Source: Pelodictyon luteolum DSM 273
GTDB lineage: Bacteria > Bacteroidota > Chlorobiia > Chlorobiales > Chlorobiaceae
DNA: 64,000 bases
Reading direction: 5' to 3'
NCBI RefSeq assembly: GCF_000012485.1
Contig: NC_007512.1
Location: forward strand, 621,001 to 685,000
This document shows positions 37,423 to 48,466 of this stretch, piece by piece. Made by a program: the position numbers and the translations under genes. The notes beneath the pieces were generated by a model. That model ran no database searches. It saw only the letters and a list, made by a program, of their open reading frames with translations, and was not told the DNA's origin. Within the stretch, counting starts at the first letter, position 1; every line of letters starts with the position of its first letter.

Positions 37423-38820
37423 ATGAGTATAGAGAGACGCCAACCCATTCCCCTAAACGTGACTGAATCTTCCATCCCGGGCCGCTTTCGCCCGTTTTCG
37501 TTTTCTCATTCCGCAGCCCGCCTGTTTGTGCTGTCCGTCATATTTTTCCTGTTTCATCTCGCTGCTTTCCCTCCCGCGGCATATGGCGCCACGGCCGGGG
37601 AACTCTCAAAGATCAAACGGGAGCGTCAGGATGTAGAGCGGACGCTCATCAACCTGAAAAAAGAGCTTGATGTCTATCAGAAGAAGCTGAATGCCACCAA
37701 ACGGCAGGAAACGACCTCACTGAGGCGCCTGAAGACCCTTCAGAACAAGATTACGGCACTTGGTGAACTCATCAGGGAGAATCAGCGCTATCTTGCGGTG
37801 CTTGACCGGGACATCGACCGTCTTGAGGGACAGTTCAAGGAGAACCGGCAGGTATATGGACGGGTCTCGTCCGCTTTTGGCCGAACAGCGGTTGCCGTGT
37901 ATAAATACGGCGTCGACAGGGAGATGGAGAATGTGTTTGCCGCACGTTCTGTCAACGATGCCATCGTGAAGGCTCAATACATAGGCTTTTTCGCTCAAGC
38001 GGTACATGGCCATGTCGACACACTCCAGCAGGTCGCCCGGGAACTGGAGCACAACCGGGCCGAGCTGGAAAAAAGTTACAGGGCGAAAGCCGAGGCCGTG
38101 AAGGATCAGGAGCGGCAGCTGAAAAACTATGCCGCCAGCAAATCGGAGAAAGAGACGGCACTTGTGAAGCTGAAAGAGGAAAAGGCCGCCTATACCGAAA
38201 AGGTGCTTGCCGCCAGACGCAAACGGCGGCAGCTGCAGGGCCGGATCGAAGCCCTCATCAGGGCGGAGCAGCGTGCCATCGAGGCTGAACAGGCTCGTCG
38301 TCTGGCCGCACAGCCTGCTCCGCAAAAGGCCCCTGCTCCAGGAAAAGCGCCTGCTCCGGCAGCGGGGCGCAGGGTGCCGCCTCCTCCGGATTCACCAGAA
38401 CTGCGTAAGGTTTCAGCGGATTTCGACAGGGCGTTCGGCCAGTTGCCCTGGCCGGTCGCAAACGGCAGGGTATCGCAGCGTTTCGGATCGGTGACTGATG
38501 CTGAGCTGAAAATCGTTACAACGAACAACGGCATCGACATCGCCGTACCTGCCGGCACCCCGGTGAAGGCGGTGTCCGGCGGCAAGGTTGCCCAGATCGC
38601 CTTCATGCCGACATTCGGCAACATCGTCATCATCCGCCATCCCAATTCGTACCTCACGGTGTACGCCAACCTTGGAGACCTTCGGGTTACCAAGAACGAC
38701 CTCATTGCTTCCCAGCAGCTGATCGGACTTTCCGGCAGGAACCCCGATGGCGGTTCCGTCGTGCATTTAGAGATCTGGAAGGCCGGCGTGAAGCAGAACC
38801 CTGAAAAATGGCTCAGATAG
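37423..38820 (+). CDS. EnvC-like murein hydrolase activator (coiled coil plus degenerate M23 domain)
   Basis: The 465-residue protein has a signal peptide (long start, then LFVLSVIFFLFHLAAFPPAAYGA), a coiled coil over about residues 60-300 (KIKRERQDVERTLINLKKEL and following), an Ala/Pro linker, and a LytM/M23 domain. The first zinc-ligand motif reads NNGIDIA, where active peptidases have HxGxD, and the late motif is VVHLEIWK. This fits EnvC proteins, which activate amidases rather than cut wall themselves. It starts an operon with a Yip1 protein and nadE (4- and 13-base gaps). ATG 37423 is chosen; the frame extends upstream. Confidence 0.85.
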   Translation: MSIERRQPIPLNVTESSIPGRFRPFSFSHSAARLFVLSVIFFLFHLAAFPPAAYGATAGELSKIKRERQDVERTLINLKKELDVYQKKLNATKRQETTSLRRLKTLQNKITALGELIRENQRYLAVLDRDIDRLEGQFKENRQVYGRVSSAFGRTAVAVYKYGVDREMENVFAARSVNDAIVKAQYIGFFAQAVHGHVDTLQQVARELEHNRAELEKSYRAKAEAVKDQERQLKNYAASKSEKETALVKLKEEKAAYTEKVLAARRKRRQLQGRIEALIRAEQRAIEAEQARRLAAQPAPQKAPAPGKAPAPAAGRRVPPPPDSPELRKVSADFDRAFGQLPWPVANGRVSQRFGSVTDAELKIVTTNNGIDIAVPAGTPVKAVSGGKVAQIAFMPTFGNIVIIRHPNSYLTVYANLGDLRVTKNDLIASQQLIGLSGRNPDGGSVVHLEIWKAGVKQNPEKWLR

Positions 38821-38824
38821 GCAG

Positions 38825-39373
38825 ATGCAGGGAGGATTGAAGCAACTGTTCGGCGCAATGGTCGCCGTCCTGTTCCGGTACAGGAGGTTCTGGCTGGAGC
38901 TGAAGGCAGGCGCCTGGCCTGAAGGACTTGACGTGCAGCGGGCTTACGCCGTACCGGTCATCGCCATGGTGCAGCTCCTGAAGTTTCCACTCATCGGCGT
39001 TCCGCGTCCCGCGATGTTTTTCGCCATTGCCTCATTCATCATTGACATGGCGGCGTTCTACGTTCTTTCCGGCGCCACCTCCCGTATACTTTTTCAGGAG
39101 AAGGCCGGGGAGATGGAGGGCGGCGTGGTGACGGTGCTGTCCTATGCCATGACTCCGGTCTGGCTGTTTGAACTTTTCTATTTCACAGGCAGCTGGAGCT
39201 GGATTTTCGCCCTTCTGGCGCTCGGCCACATGCTGCTCATCTCGAGTTCCGGATTTTCCTCGCTGTTCAGCCTTTCCGGCCGGTCAATGAAAACCGCCGC
39301 ACTTTTTGCCGGCGTCCTTCAGGCGTCGGTGTTCGTGCTCTATATGTCGCTTGTGCGGCTGTTCAATTTTTAA
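38825..39373 (+). CDS. Yip1-domain-like integral membrane protein
   Basis: The 182-residue protein has about five hydrophobic segments, including [19 protein letters not shown] and [24 protein letters not shown], with short loops, a layout like bacterial Yip1-domain proteins. No catalytic motif is visible. It is 4 bases after the EnvC-like gene and 13 bases before nadE. Its function is unknown, though the neighbour suggests an envelope role. Confidence 0.7.
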
Positions 39374-39386
39374 TTGTTCCTTTTTC

Positions 39387-40220
39387 ATGCAGCCTCAGGA
39401 CCTCGATCTCAACTACGGCCTTCTCGAAGATATTCTCAAGGCCTTCCTCCAGAACGAAATCCGGAAGTTCGGATTTTCCTCCGTTGTGCTCGGCCTGTCG
39501 GGCGGCATTGATTCTGCCGTCGTCGCCGAGCTTGCCGTCCGTGCACTCGGCCCTGAGCATGTTCTCGCCCTTAAAATGCCCTACAAAGAGAGCAGCCGCG
39601 AGAGTCTCGAGCATGCCGACCTCATGATCCGGCGCCTGAATATCAAGGCCGAGGAACGCCCCGTGACGCCGATGGCCGATGACTTTTTCCGTGATGTGCC
39701 GGAAGGGGAGCGGTTGCGGCGGGGCAACATCATGGCCAGAACCCGTATGGTGCTGCTCTATGACGTGTCCGCCCGGGACGGCAGCCTGGTGGCCGGAACG
39801 AGCAACAAGACAGAACTCCTGCTCGGCTACGGCACCATGTTCGGTGACATGGCCTCGGCCGTCAACCCGCTCGGAGACCTCTACAAGACCCAGGTCCGCG
39901 GGCTGGCCCGCCATCTCGGCATTCCCTCCATCCTTATCGATAAAGCGCCCTCAGCCGATCTCTGGGAAGGGCAGAGCGACGAGAGCGATCTGGGCTTCTC
40001 CTACGGGGAGGTCGATCTCCTGCTGTACATGATGCTTGAACTGCGCATGGAGCGCGAAGCCATACTTGGCGAAGGGGTGTCAGCATCCTTCTATGACCGG
40101 GTTCGTAAGATGGTGGTGCGCAATCAGTACAAACGGCTGATGCCGGTGATCGCGAAGATTTCAGGGCGCACGCCCGGAATCGATTTCCGGTATGCCAGAG
40201 ACTGGCAGGAAGTCCGTTAG
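39387..40220 (+). CDS. nadE: NH3-dependent NAD+ synthetase
   Basis: NadE amidates nicotinate adenine dinucleotide to NAD+ using ATP. The 277-residue form lacks a glutaminase domain, so ammonia is the nitrogen source. The PP-loop SGGIDS is at residues 38-43, followed by [21 protein letters not shown] and [17 protein letters not shown] 39387 is chosen; the frame extends upstream into the Yip1 gene. It converges on nadB, another gene of the same pathway, with a 43-base gap. Confidence 0.95.
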
Positions 40221-40263
40221 CCGAAGCGGGGGACGAATGGCCCTCCCCCGAACTCATTCCTGT

Positions 40264-41859
40264 TCAGAACGAGCGAAGCACCGTGTCCAGATGGAAGTGC
40301 CGGTCATCGGTTTCTGGATAGTCTGTCGTATAGTGCAGTCCCCGTGATTCCCTCCGCTTTATGGCCCCTTCGATGATGAGGCTCGCTACCTTGATGATGT
40401 TGCGCAATTCGAGCGTCTGGGTGGTGATCTTGGTCTTCTTGTAGTAAGACTCGGTCTCCTCCTTCAGAAAGTCGATGCGGCGCTGTGCCCGCTGCAGGCG
40501 CAGGTCGCTGCGCACGATGCCTACATAGTCGTTCATCACCTGCTGCGCCTCCCGCTTGTTGTGCGAGACAAGGATCCACTCTTCGGGGTTGACGGTGCCG
40601 CTGTCGTCCCAGTCGGGAAAGCTGACGGAGTTCTGGATGCTGTGCAGCTCCGTTTGGATCTGTTCGTACGATCGCCATGCAAAGACAAGCGCCTCGAGCA
40701 GCGAGTTGCTGGCAAGGCGGTTGGCGCCGTGCACGCCGGTGCAGCTGGTCTCGCCGCAGGCATAGAGTCTGTTCAGGGTCGTTCTTCCACGGTCATCGGT
40801 CCGAATTCCGCCGCAGGAGTAATGTGCGGCGGGAACAACAGGGATCATCTCCTTCGTCATGTCGATGCCGAACTCGAGGCAGGTTTCGTAGATGTTCGGG
40901 AAATGCTCGATGGTTTTTTCCGCCTCGATGTGGGTGACGTCGAGGAATACGCACTCTTCGCCGCTCTTCTTGATTTCCGAGTCGATAGCACGCGCTACGA
41001 TGTCGCGCGGGGCAAGGTTCTCCCGCTTGTCGTACTTGTGCATGAACGCCTCTTTGTTTTTCAGCCGGAGAATGCCGCCGAACCCCCGGACCGCTTCGGA
41101 GATGAGAAAGGACTTGGCTTTCGGGTGGTAGAGCGAGGTGGGGTGGAACTGGATGAACTCCATGTTGGCTATTTCCGCCCCTGCCCGGTAGGCCATGGCA
41201 ACGCCGTCACCGGTGGCGATGTCGGGGTTGGTGGTGTGCGGATAGACATGGCCGAGCCCGCCTGAAGCTACCATGGTGATCTTCGCGAGGATCTTTTTTG
41301 GTTTGCGCTGCAGGGAGTCGAGCACATAGGCGCCGTAGCAGGTGATGTCGTTGGTCTTGATGCCTCGGTGGTGCTCGGTGATCAGTTCGATGGCGAAATG
41401 GTGCTCGAGCAGCGTGATGTTCGGGTGGCTGTTGACGCGGTTCAGCAGTGCCGTTTCGACTTCGCGGCCCGTGAGGTCCTGGGCATGTACGATGCGGCTT
41501 CGCGAATGACCGCCCTCTTTGCCGAGGTGAAGGTGATCATGGTCGGAGGTGGTGAACTGCACACCGAGGCTGATGAGCCGCTGGATGTGGCGCGGCCCTT
41601 CCCGGACCATGGTTTCCACCATTCCTTGGTTGCAGAGACCCGCTCCGGCATCAAGGGTGTCGGCGACGTGGTACTCAGTGCTGTCGTTCTGGTCTATGGT
41701 TGCCGCTATTCCGCCCTGAGCCCAGTTGGTGTTGGATGTTGAGCTCTCTTTTTTCGTGATGATGGTGACCTTGGCGTGGTCGGCCATATGGATGGCGAAA
41801 TAAAGGCCGCCAATGCCGCTGCCTATCACGAGGACGTCCGTTTTGATCTCTTCGGTCAT
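40264..41859 (-). CDS. nadB: L-aspartate oxidase
   Basis: NadB oxidises aspartate to iminoaspartate for quinolinate synthesis, with FAD; fumarate can serve as acceptor without oxygen. The 531-residue protein has the FAD loop [21 protein letters not shown], the NWAQGGIAA segment, [13 protein letters not shown], and the [10 protein letters not shown] and [18 protein letters not shown] regions. ATG 41859 is chosen; an upstream Met at 41877 is possible. NadA, its partner, is about 9 kb away. Confidence 0.96.
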   Translation of the reverse strand: MTEEIKTDVLVIGSGIGGLYFAIHMADHAKVTIITKKESSTSNTNWAQGGIAATIDQNDSTEYHVADTLDAGAGLCNQGMVETMVREGPRHIQRLISLGVQFTTSDHDHLHLGKEGGHSRSRIVHAQDLTGREVETALLNRVNSHPNITLLEHHFAIELITEHHRGIKTNDITCYGAYVLDSLQRKPKKILAKITMVASGGLGHVYPHTTNPDIATGDGVAMAYRAGAEIANMEFIQFHPTSLYHPKAKSFLISEAVRGFGGILRLKNKEAFMHKYDKRENLAPRDIVARAIDSEIKKSGEECVFLDVTHIEAEKTIEHFPNIYETCLEFGIDMTKEMIPVVPAAHYSCGGIRTDDRGRTTLNRLYACGETSCTGVHGANRLASNSLLEALVFAWRSYEQIQTELHSIQNSVSFPDWDDSGTVNPEEWILVSHNKREAQQVMNDYVGIVRSDLRLQRAQRRIDFLKEETESYYKKTKITTQTLELRNIIKVASLIIEGAIKRRESRGLHYTTDYPETDDRHFHLDTVLRSF

Positions 41860-41916
41860 GGGTGTGAGGTGTCGCATTGCTGTTCGGGTGCGGTTATGTC
41901 TCGGGGAAAATACCAC

Positions 41917-41945
41917 GCCGCAGGCATATTTCCCTGCGGCTTTTT
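41917..41945. terminator. hairpin beyond the DedA gene
   Basis: GCCGCAGG pairs with CCTGCGGC over an 8-base loop and is followed by five Ts on the plus strand. Transcription from the DedA side is on the minus strand, where the T-run is weaker, so its direction is uncertain. Confidence 0.45.
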
Positions 41946-41981
41946 CCGGCCTTGCCTTTTAACGGCTTTCGAATTGTTTTT

Positions 41982-42602
41982 TCAGGCTTTTCGGGGCGGT
42001 GCGAGCTGCTTGATGGCGCTTGCCAGAATGACGAGGATGCCTACGACAATGATGGCGTGGACCCAGGTGACGAGTTCCGGGAAAAGGCTCGCGACAAAGT
42101 ATCCGATGAGGGTGAAGATGGACACCCAGACCGTGCTTCCGGCGATGCTGAAGAAGAGGAGGGAAGCAAGCGGCATGCCGGTGACCCCGGCGAGCGTGGC
42201 GGCAAAGCTGCGGACTACCGGAATGAAGCGGGCGAGGAACACGGCTTTCGGCCCGTGTTTCTGGTAGAAGGCCTCAGTTTTTTCAAGGTGTTCGCGGTGA
42301 AAGAACCGGGAGTCGCTTTTCATGAAAAGACGCCTGCCGAGGTGTTTGCCGATGAGCCAGCCGGTAAGGTCGCCGAGGACGGCCCCGGAGGCGAGCGTGA
42401 TCATGACGAGTGAGAGTTCGAGCTGGCCGGAGGCGGCAATGAGCCCTGCGGTGATGAGCAGCGAGTCGCCCGGGAGAAAGAAGCCCGCAAAAAGCCCGGT
42501 CTCTGCAAAAACGAGCAGGAAGAGCAGCAGGTACCCGCCCTGGAGGATCAGCTCATCGAGGGACCCGATATGGAGAAGGGCTTCGGACAGGGGCATTGGC
42601 AT
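41982..42602 (-). CDS. DedA/SNARE-associated family membrane protein
   Basis: The 206-residue protein has the DedA pattern: a re-entrant [20 protein letters not shown] segment, then [19 protein letters not shown], a conserved [18 protein letters not shown] motif, and two C-terminal transmembrane helices. DedA proteins are now linked to lipid-carrier or phospholipid flipping and envelope homeostasis. Met 42602 or 42596 could be the start. The gene follows the arginine decarboxylase gene on the same strand. Confidence 0.9.
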   Translation of the reverse strand: MPMPLSEALLHIGSLDELILQGGYLLLFLLVFAETGLFAGFFLPGDSLLITAGLIAASGQLELSLVMITLASGAVLGDLTGWLIGKHLGRRLFMKSDSRFFHREHLEKTEAFYQKHGPKAVFLARFIPVVRSFAATLAGVTGMPLASLLFFSIAGSTVWVSIFTLIGYFVASLFPELVTWVHAIIVVGILVILASAIKQLAPPRKA

Positions 42603-42700
42603 GGGTTGAAAGCATACGGCACCCTCCCCGGCCGGCTGGCGCGGTGAAGGTGCCGTTTCCTGTTGCTGTTGCTGCGGGCTGCTTGCTCTCTTTTGGGAGC

Positions 42701-43246
42701 TTAGGGGAGCAGGACTGCGCAGGAGATCACGGTCGTCCACATGCCGTTTTCGCCTTCAGCCGACTGCGTGATGTTGTAAGAGTTGATGATTTTGCCGCTC
42801 ATCTTGTAGATTCCCTCGCGCTCGTCCCAGTCCTTATTGGGGTCGAACTCGATGCCGAGCGTGGTGGCAAGCATCGTTGCGGCCAAGTCCTCGGCGTATT
42901 CGCCGGACTGCTCTGCGTCTTCGCCGAACGGGTGGTGCTCGGACAGGTAGCCGTACTGGGTGTCATCGGCCGGGATGGCCACACCGATCGAGGCGGCGAT
43001 GAGCCGGTTGTACTCGTTGGTGGAGTTGCGGGCCATTACCGCGAAGGTAATCTGGCCCGGGGTGAGCATTTTCACTCCCTCTTCAACGCTGACACGTTCG
43101 CATTTGGGAGGAAAGATGCTGGAGACGGTAACCAGATTGCATTTTTCGATTTTGGCATCTCTCAGCGCCAGCTCGAACGAGGAGAGATATTCCTTGTGCC
43201 TTCCCACACCTTTGGTGAAGAAGACTTTTGAAGGGACGAATGACAA
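42701..43246 (-). CDS. pyruvoyl-dependent arginine decarboxylase
   Basis: This enzyme converts arginine to agmatine, a step to polyamines. The 181-residue proenzyme contains the self-cleavage site VSSIFPP (between Ser42 and Ser43), where serine becomes the pyruvoyl cofactor, with [13 protein letters not shown] and an acidic segment of the same family. This type is typical of archaea, Chlamydia and some bacteria. It stands alone between the tyrS and DedA genes, with about 100 bases on either side. Confidence 0.92.
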   Translation of the reverse strand: MSFVPSKVFFTKGVGRHKEYLSSFELALRDAKIEKCNLVTVSSIFPPKCERVSVEEGVKMLTPGQITFAVMARNSTNEYNRLIAASIGVAIPADDTQYGYLSEHHPFGEDAEQSGEYAEDLAATMLATTLGIEFDPNKDWDEREGIYKMSGKIINSYNITQSAEGENGMWTTVISCAVLLP

Positions 43247-43356
43247 TGCAGTTCCTCCGGATAAATTGTTGCTGAAATTGTGACGCTACCGAATTTGAGC
43301 AAGTATAGGAAAAAGGGATGGCATTCAAAATGTTTTTTTAAGAGGGGAGCCGCAAT

Positions 43357-44574
43357 TCAGCTGTTTCCGGCTGTTGCGATCCTGAAAAACTTCCGTTTGC
43401 CGGCTTTCAGGGTTTTCGGTTCATCTGAAAGCGTGATGATTGTCTTGACATCCGTAATCTTTTCTTCGTCGATGGATACCGCGTTCTGCTGGATCATTCG
43501 TCGTGCATCGGTTTTCGAAGCGGCCGCTCCAAGCGTTGTGAGGAGGTCGACGAGCGGAAGCTCGGGTTCGCTGAACCTGGTCAGTTCGATCTCTGTCGGT
43601 GCTTGCTTGTGGACGAAGAGCCGGTCGAAGTGCTCTTCGGCAGCTCCGGCCTCACCCGCCGAGTAGTACTGCATTACGATTTCGCGGGCGAGCCTCCGTT
43701 TGGCGGTGCGGGGGTCTTCTTCCCACCCTTCGAGGATTGCCCGGCGGCCTTCTCCGGTGAGCGGAAGCAGCAGGCGGCACCAGTTTTCGATGAGGGTGTC
43801 GGGGATGGAGAGCACGCGGCCGTACATGTCGGAAGGCAGGTCGTTGAAACAGACTGCATTGCCGAGCGATTTCGACATCTTATCCTCGCCACCGGTGCCG
43901 ACGAGCAGCGGCATGGTGATGCAGACCTGAGGCAGAATGCCGTATTCGCGCTGCAGGTCCCGGCCGACGAGGAGGTTGAACTTCTGGTCGGTGCCGCCGA
44001 GCTCCACATCGTTTCGGAGATGGACGGAGTCCATGGCCTGGGCGAGCGGGTAGAGGAACTCATGGATGGATATGGGTTCACTTGAGCGGTAGCGGCGTTC
44101 GAAATCGTCGCGCTCAAGCATCCGGGCTACGGTGTAGTGGCTGGAGAGGCGGATGACGTCGGCAAACGTCATGTTGCCGAGCCAGTCGGCATTGTAGCAG
44201 ATGGTCGTTTTATGGGGGTCGAGGATCTTCGAGGCCTGCTCGAAGTAGCTTGCCCCGTTTTCGCGGGCCTCTTCGGCAGAGAGCTGCGGTCGGGTCTTGC
44301 TTTTGCCGGAGGGATCGCCGATCATGGCTGTGAAGTCGCCGATGATGAGGATGGCCTCGTGGCCGAGGTCCTGGAACTCGCGGAGCTTGCGGAGCACGAC
44401 GGAGTGGCCGAGATGGAGATCGGGGCGCGAGGGGTCGGCACCAAGTTTTACCTTGAGGGGCGCTCCGGTCTTGATGCTGTGCTGGATCTTCTGTTCTAGC
44501 TCGGCGCTGCTGATGATTTCAACCGTGTTTGCGGTGATGATGTCAAGCTGTTCCTGCAGTGAGGGAAAGGACAT
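43357..44574 (-). CDS. tyrS: tyrosyl-tRNA synthetase
   Basis: The 405-residue class I synthetase has the HIGH-type motif HLGH (residues 54-57) and KMSKS ([12 protein letters not shown]). The C-terminal S4-type domain runs from [24 protein letters not shown] onward. ATG 44574 begins family sequence; the frame continues upstream across smpB without similarity. It ends a minus-strand run mreC-mreD-mrdA-FAD oxidase-smpB-tyrS. Confidence 0.97.
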   Translation of the reverse strand: MSFPSLQEQLDIITANTVEIISSAELEQKIQHSIKTGAPLKVKLGADPSRPDLHLGHSVVLRKLREFQDLGHEAILIIGDFTAMIGDPSGKSKTRPQLSAEEARENGASYFEQASKILDPHKTTICYNADWLGNMTFADVIRLSSHYTVARMLERDDFERRYRSSEPISIHEFLYPLAQAMDSVHLRNDVELGGTDQKFNLLVGRDLQREYGILPQVCITMPLLVGTGGEDKMSKSLGNAVCFNDLPSDMYGRVLSIPDTLIENWCRLLLPLTGEGRRAILEGWEEDPRTAKRRLAREIVMQYYSAGEAGAAEEHFDRLFVHKQAPTEIELTRFSEPELPLVDLLTTLGAAASKTDARRMIQQNAVSIDEEKITDVKTIITLSDEPKTLKAGKRKFFRIATAGNS

Positions 44575-44599
44575 GGTGCGGTGTGTATCTAAAGGGTGG

Positions 44600-45073
44600 T
44601 CAGTACTGTTTCCTGAGCTGCTGCAGATGACGCTCGTTCTCCCTGCCCTTGATGGTTTCGCGCTTGTCATAAAGCTTTTTTCCTTTGGCGAGCGCAAGTT
44701 CCACCTTAAGCCGGCCATTCTTGTCAAAGAAAGCTTTCAGGGGGATGAGGGTCAGACCTTTTTCATTGATTTTCGACTGGAGGCGCCGGATCTCCTCTTT
44801 GTGGAGCAGCAGCTTCCGGCTCCGCTTGGGTTCAAGTGCATCGAGGTGGTTGAACTCGTAAGGGGTGATTTGCATGTTCTCGAGCCATACCTCGTCGTGG
44901 TGGATGGTCGCGAAGCTTTCATTGAGGCTTGCTTTGCCGAGGCGCACCGATTTCACTTCGCTGCCGAGCAGCTCTATGCCGGCGACGATGGTTTCGAGAA
45001 TCTGGTACTCGTAGCGGGCTTTCCGGTTCTGGATGGCCTCCGTGTATGAACGTGTCTGCTGCTTTTTGGCCAC
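44600..45073 (-). CDS. smpB: SsrA-binding protein SmpB
   Basis: SmpB delivers tmRNA to stalled ribosomes. The 157-residue protein has the OB-fold blocks [47 protein letters not shown] and the basic C-terminal tail ([16 protein letters not shown]). The start is GTG 45073, eight bases after the FAD oxidase stop; no ATG gives a proper N terminus. The tmRNA gene itself is not in this window. Confidence 0.95.
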   Translation of the reverse strand: MAKKQQTRSYTEAIQNRKARYEYQILETIVAGIELLGSEVKSVRLGKASLNESFATIHHDEVWLENMQITPYEFNHLDALEPKRSRKLLLHKEEIRRLQSKINEKGLTLIPLKAFFDKNGRLKVELALAKGKKLYDKRETIKGRENERHLQQLRKQY

Positions 45074-45081
45074 CGGGGCGG

Positions 45082-46569
45082 TTACTTGTTGCGGTTTTCG
45101 AGATATTCGACAGGAATGATATTGCCGATGTTGAGCACCTGGAACGGGTCGAATGTGCGCTTCAGTGCGGCCATTTCCCTGAGCCCTTCCTCTCCGTACA
45201 TAGCGGCAAGATATCCGCTCTTGAGCTTTCCGATGCCGTGTTCGGCCGACAGCGTGCCTCCGAGTTCCAGCACCTTCGCTATGAACTCCAGATAGAGCGC
45301 CTTGGCCTCGATGAACTCCAGATGGCTCCGGGGCAGGATGTTCAGGTGCACATGGCCATCGCCGATATGGCCGAAAATAATATAGACAAAGCCGTGCTGT
45401 TCGCAAGCAGTGCGGTAAAAATCGAACAGTTCCCTGAATCGGGGAAAGGGTACGGCCATGTCGGTGCTGACTTTACTCTCCGCCTGGCGGCTGAGCCATT
45501 CGTTGACCAGCAGCGGCAGGCTGTGGCGGAACTCCCGCATCCGGTCCTGTTCCTCGCGGTCGAGGGCGATCCATGACTCTTCAGCCATGCCGCCGTGCTC
45601 TTCGACGATGCTGAACAGGGCTTCCAGATCCTCATCTTCAGCCCCGGTGGTTGTTTCCTGTTCGAGGAAGACAGCCCCCGCCGTGTCCCCGGGGGTATCG
45701 GGGTACTTTTGGCGGAGAAAGCCGAGGGCGTTCTTTTCGAAGAGTTCGAGGGCACGGGGGCGCCGCGGGCCTTCAATCGCGCGCAGGGCCCCGGTGAAGC
45801 CCATCAGCCCGTCCAGCTCCTGGAAATAGATTATTGCTGAGATGAGCCTTTCCGGCAGGGGAATGAGCATGAGGTCCGCTTCGAGGATGAGGGCGAGGGT
45901 GCCTTCGGAGCCGATGAAGAGATCGATGAGGTCCATCCTCTCAGCGGTATAGTATCCTGCATTGTGTTTCGTCGTTCCGGGCATGCGGTACCGTGGGCGG
46001 TGGAACTCCCGGTGTTCTCCGGAGGGGAGCTCAAGGCGGAAGATGCCTTGGGCATCGGCACGATGCTCTCCCCTTTGGAGGCTGAGCATGTCGCCTTCAG
46101 GCAGGAGAATGGTGATGCGCTCTATGTGGCGGCGCGTGGCTCCGTATTTGAAACTTCTTGCCCCGGAGGAGTTGTTGGCGATGGTGCTGCCGATGAAGCA
46201 GAGCTTTTCAGTGGGGTCCGGCGGATAGAACCATCCTGCGGCTTCGGCTTTTTTCTGCACATCGGCGAGCATGGCACCAGCCTGAACCCTCATGATCGCT
46301 TTGCCGGGCTCTGTCTGCCGCGGCTCGCCGATGGCGTTGAGCTTTTCCATGGATATGACGTGTCCGCCGAGCGGAATCCTGCCTCCTGTCGTGCCGGTTC
46401 CGTTGCCCGATATGGTATAGCGCCGGCCGAGAGCGGCGGCCTCACGCAGCAGCGCTGAAATCTCCTCCGGGGTTTCCGGTATGTAGACCCCTTCGGTATG
46501 GCCTGTTTTCAGGTTGCTGGTGTCTTCCAGATAGCTCTGTATGGATGCAGGGTCCTGTTTATGGATCAT
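45082..46569 (-). CDS. FAD-linked oxidase, GlcD-type (glycolate/D-lactate dehydrogenase-like)
   Basis: The 495-residue flavoprotein of the vanillyl-alcohol oxidase fold has the FAD pyrophosphate loop [41 protein letters not shown], and the C-terminal motifs [15 protein letters not shown] and [18 protein letters not shown], in which the histidines contact the hydroxyacid. It most likely oxidises D-lactate or a similar 2-hydroxyacid; the acceptor is unknown. Its ATG at 46569 overlaps the mrdA stop by 11 bases. Confidence 0.92.
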   Translation of the reverse strand: MIHKQDPASIQSYLEDTSNLKTGHTEGVYIPETPEEISALLREAAALGRRYTISGNGTGTTGGRIPLGGHVISMEKLNAIGEPRQTEPGKAIMRVQAGAMLADVQKKAEAAGWFYPPDPTEKLCFIGSTIANNSSGARSFKYGATRRHIERITILLPEGDMLSLQRGEHRADAQGIFRLELPSGEHREFHRPRYRMPGTTKHNAGYYTAERMDLIDLFIGSEGTLALILEADLMLIPLPERLISAIIYFQELDGLMGFTGALRAIEGPRRPRALELFEKNALGFLRQKYPDTPGDTAGAVFLEQETTTGAEDEDLEALFSIVEEHGGMAEESWIALDREEQDRMREFRHSLPLLVNEWLSRQAESKVSTDMAVPFPRFRELFDFYRTACEQHGFVYIIFGHIGDGHVHLNILPRSHLEFIEAKALYLEFIAKVLELGGTLSAEHGIGKLKSGYLAAMYGEEGLREMAALKRTFDPFQVLNIGNIIPVEYLENRNK

Positions 46570-48463
46570 GGGGTGCAGGTTCAGCCGTTGCCGCTTCCGG
46601 AGGGGGCGGTGCGGTTTCAATGACAGGAAGGGACTCCCCGAGCGAGTCGGGGGATGTTTCCGGCGTAGGGCCGGATACTGTGAGGGAGTCGGCTGCGGGG
46701 GGGCTGGGCAGCACGGGATGCAGGTAGTGCTGGATGAGCTTTCCTGCGATCGGCGCCGAGATGGTGCCTCCGAATCCTGCGTTCTCCGCCAGGACGGCGA
46801 TGGCGATTTTGGGGTTGTCGACCGGGGCGAAGGCAATGAACCAGGCGTGGTCCTTTCCTCCCGGGTTCTGTGCCGTGCCGGTCTTTCCCGCAACCCTCAC
46901 TCCGGGCACTGCGGCGAGCTGGCCGGTACCTTCCCTGACGACCTCCTCCATGCTTTCACGGATGAGCCTGAAGCTCGCCTCCGATACCGGGACAGGTCGG
47001 CTTAGGCTCGGCAAGGGGACGAACCTGCCGGTTTCGGTATCGCGGTAGCCGCTTGCGATATGGGGCTGGTGGAGGGTGCCGCCGTTGGCGATGGCTGCAG
47101 CGTAGGCCGCCAGCTGGACGGGTGTGGCGCCGAGCTCTCCCTGCCCGATGGCGAGGCTGACCAGGTACCCCTTGGTCCAGCGCCCTTTTCCGTAGCGGCG
47201 GTCATAGTATGCAGTCGATGGCAACAGCCCGCTGCGCTCGCCGGGCAGGTCGATGCCGGTCTCAGTCCCGAACCCGAACATGGCCCCGTACCGGGTCCAT
47301 TCGGCAAATCCGACATCGAAGATGAGTCTGTAGAAATAGAGGTTCGAGGATACGGTGATTGCGCGCCGCATGTTTACCCAGCCGTGCCCCCTGCCGCCAT
47401 GGCTGAGGAACCGCCGCCGGCCGTAGGTGAAGACGCCGTTGTCGAGTACTTTTTGCTCGGGATCGATCCTGTTTCCCTCGAGGGCGGCCATTGCGAGCAC
47501 CATCTTGTAGATCGAGCCGGGGGGGTAGACGGCCTGCACGGTCCTGTTGAAGAGCGGTTTGCGGGGGTCACTGATGATTGCGCGCCAGCCGTCGGGATCG
47601 GTTGCGCCGTTAAAGGTTTCCAGGTCGTACCCGGGGGCGCTCTCAAGCGCCAGGATCCCTCCGGTGGACGGATCGATGGCGATGATTGCCCCTGATTTGC
47701 CGGTGGCTTCAAGGAGCTCCCCTGCGAGCTGCTGGAGCCCTGAGTCGATGGTGAGGTAGAGGTCGTCTCCTCTGACGGCGGGAATGTCGCTCCGGCCGTC
47801 GTCGTACTTGCCGGCGTAGCGCCCGAGCGGGGTGACCATTTCAAAACGGGCGCCTTTCGTACCTTTCAGTCGGTCTTCGTACTGCTTTTCAAGCCCGCTG
47901 AAGCCGATTTTGTCATCCTGGGCATATCCTTGCAGCACCAGCTCGGCGACATCCTTGCGCGCGATCTGGCGGAGGTAGCCGAAGAGGTGCGCTCCGTAAC
48001 GGGAGTCGGCGTATTTGCGTTTGTTCTCCGCTTCGATGAGGACTCCGGGCAGTTCCCAGAGGTTTTCGCCGAGCCGTTCAACGTCCTGGCTCTCAAGGTC
48101 GCGACGGAGTGTGACGGCCGAGAACCGGTTGAAGTTCCGCCCCCTCTCGATTTTCTCCGCGACTTCCTCCATAGGCCTTCGGATCAGCCATGCAAGGGCC
48201 TCCGTTCCGGAATCGTTGAACTCTGCCGGGATGACTTTAACGGAGTAAAGCGGTCTGTTGTCGACCATGATGATGTCGTTGCGGTCGATGATGCGGCCCC
48301 GGGGGGGCTGGATCCAGACCCTGCGGATGCTGTTCGACGAGGATATCGAACCGAGTTTCTGGAAGTCGAGCACCTGGATCCAGAAAAGCCGGCCGAGAAG
48401 GACGGCGAAGATGGTCACAATGAGGATCGAGACGATCCTGGTGCTGTGCTGCAGTCTGTCCAT
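46559..48463 (-). CDS. mrdA: penicillin-binding protein 2 (elongasome transpeptidase)
   Basis: The 634-residue bitopic protein has one N-terminal transmembrane helix (IVSILIVTIFAVLLGRLFWIQ), a dimerisation/pedestal region beginning PPRGRIIDRND, and a transpeptidase domain with the SxxK serine Ser317 (YPPGSIYKM), SxN (SSNLYF) and KTGT (AGKTGTAQNP). The acidic Pro/Glu-rich C-terminal tail is an extension. It cross-links lateral wall during rod growth and is encoded just after mreD. Confidence 0.96.
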   Translation of the reverse strand: MDRLQHSTRIVSILIVTIFAVLLGRLFWIQVLDFQKLGSISSSNSIRRVWIQPPRGRIIDRNDIIMVDNRPLYSVKVIPAEFNDSGTEALAWLIRRPMEEVAEKIERGRNFNRFSAVTLRRDLESQDVERLGENLWELPGVLIEAENKRKYADSRYGAHLFGYLRQIARKDVAELVLQGYAQDDKIGFSGLEKQYEDRLKGTKGARFEMVTPLGRYAGKYDDGRSDIPAVRGDDLYLTIDSGLQQLAGELLEATGKSGAIIAIDPSTGGILALESAPGYDLETFNGATDPDGWRAIISDPRKPLFNRTVQAVYPPGSIYKMVLAMAALEGNRIDPEQKVLDNGVFTYGRRRFLSHGGRGHGWVNMRRAITVSSNLYFYRLIFDVGFAEWTRYGAMFGFGTETGIDLPGERSGLLPSTAYYDRRYGKGRWTKGYLVSLAIGQGELGATPVQLAAYAAAIANGGTLHQPHIASGYRDTETGRFVPLPSLSRPVPVSEASFRLIRESMEEVVREGTGQLAAVPGVRVAGKTGTAQNPGGKDHAWFIAFAPVDNPKIAIAVLAENAGFGGTISAPIAGKLIQHYLHPVLPSPPAADSLTVSGPTPETSPDSLGESLPVIETAPPPPEAATAEPAPHDP

Positions 48464-48466
48464 CGA

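Noticed and set aside
40227-40250. CGGGGG/CCCCCG stem between nadE and nadB as a terminator
   Set aside because: No T-run on either side and only six pairs; too weak to call.
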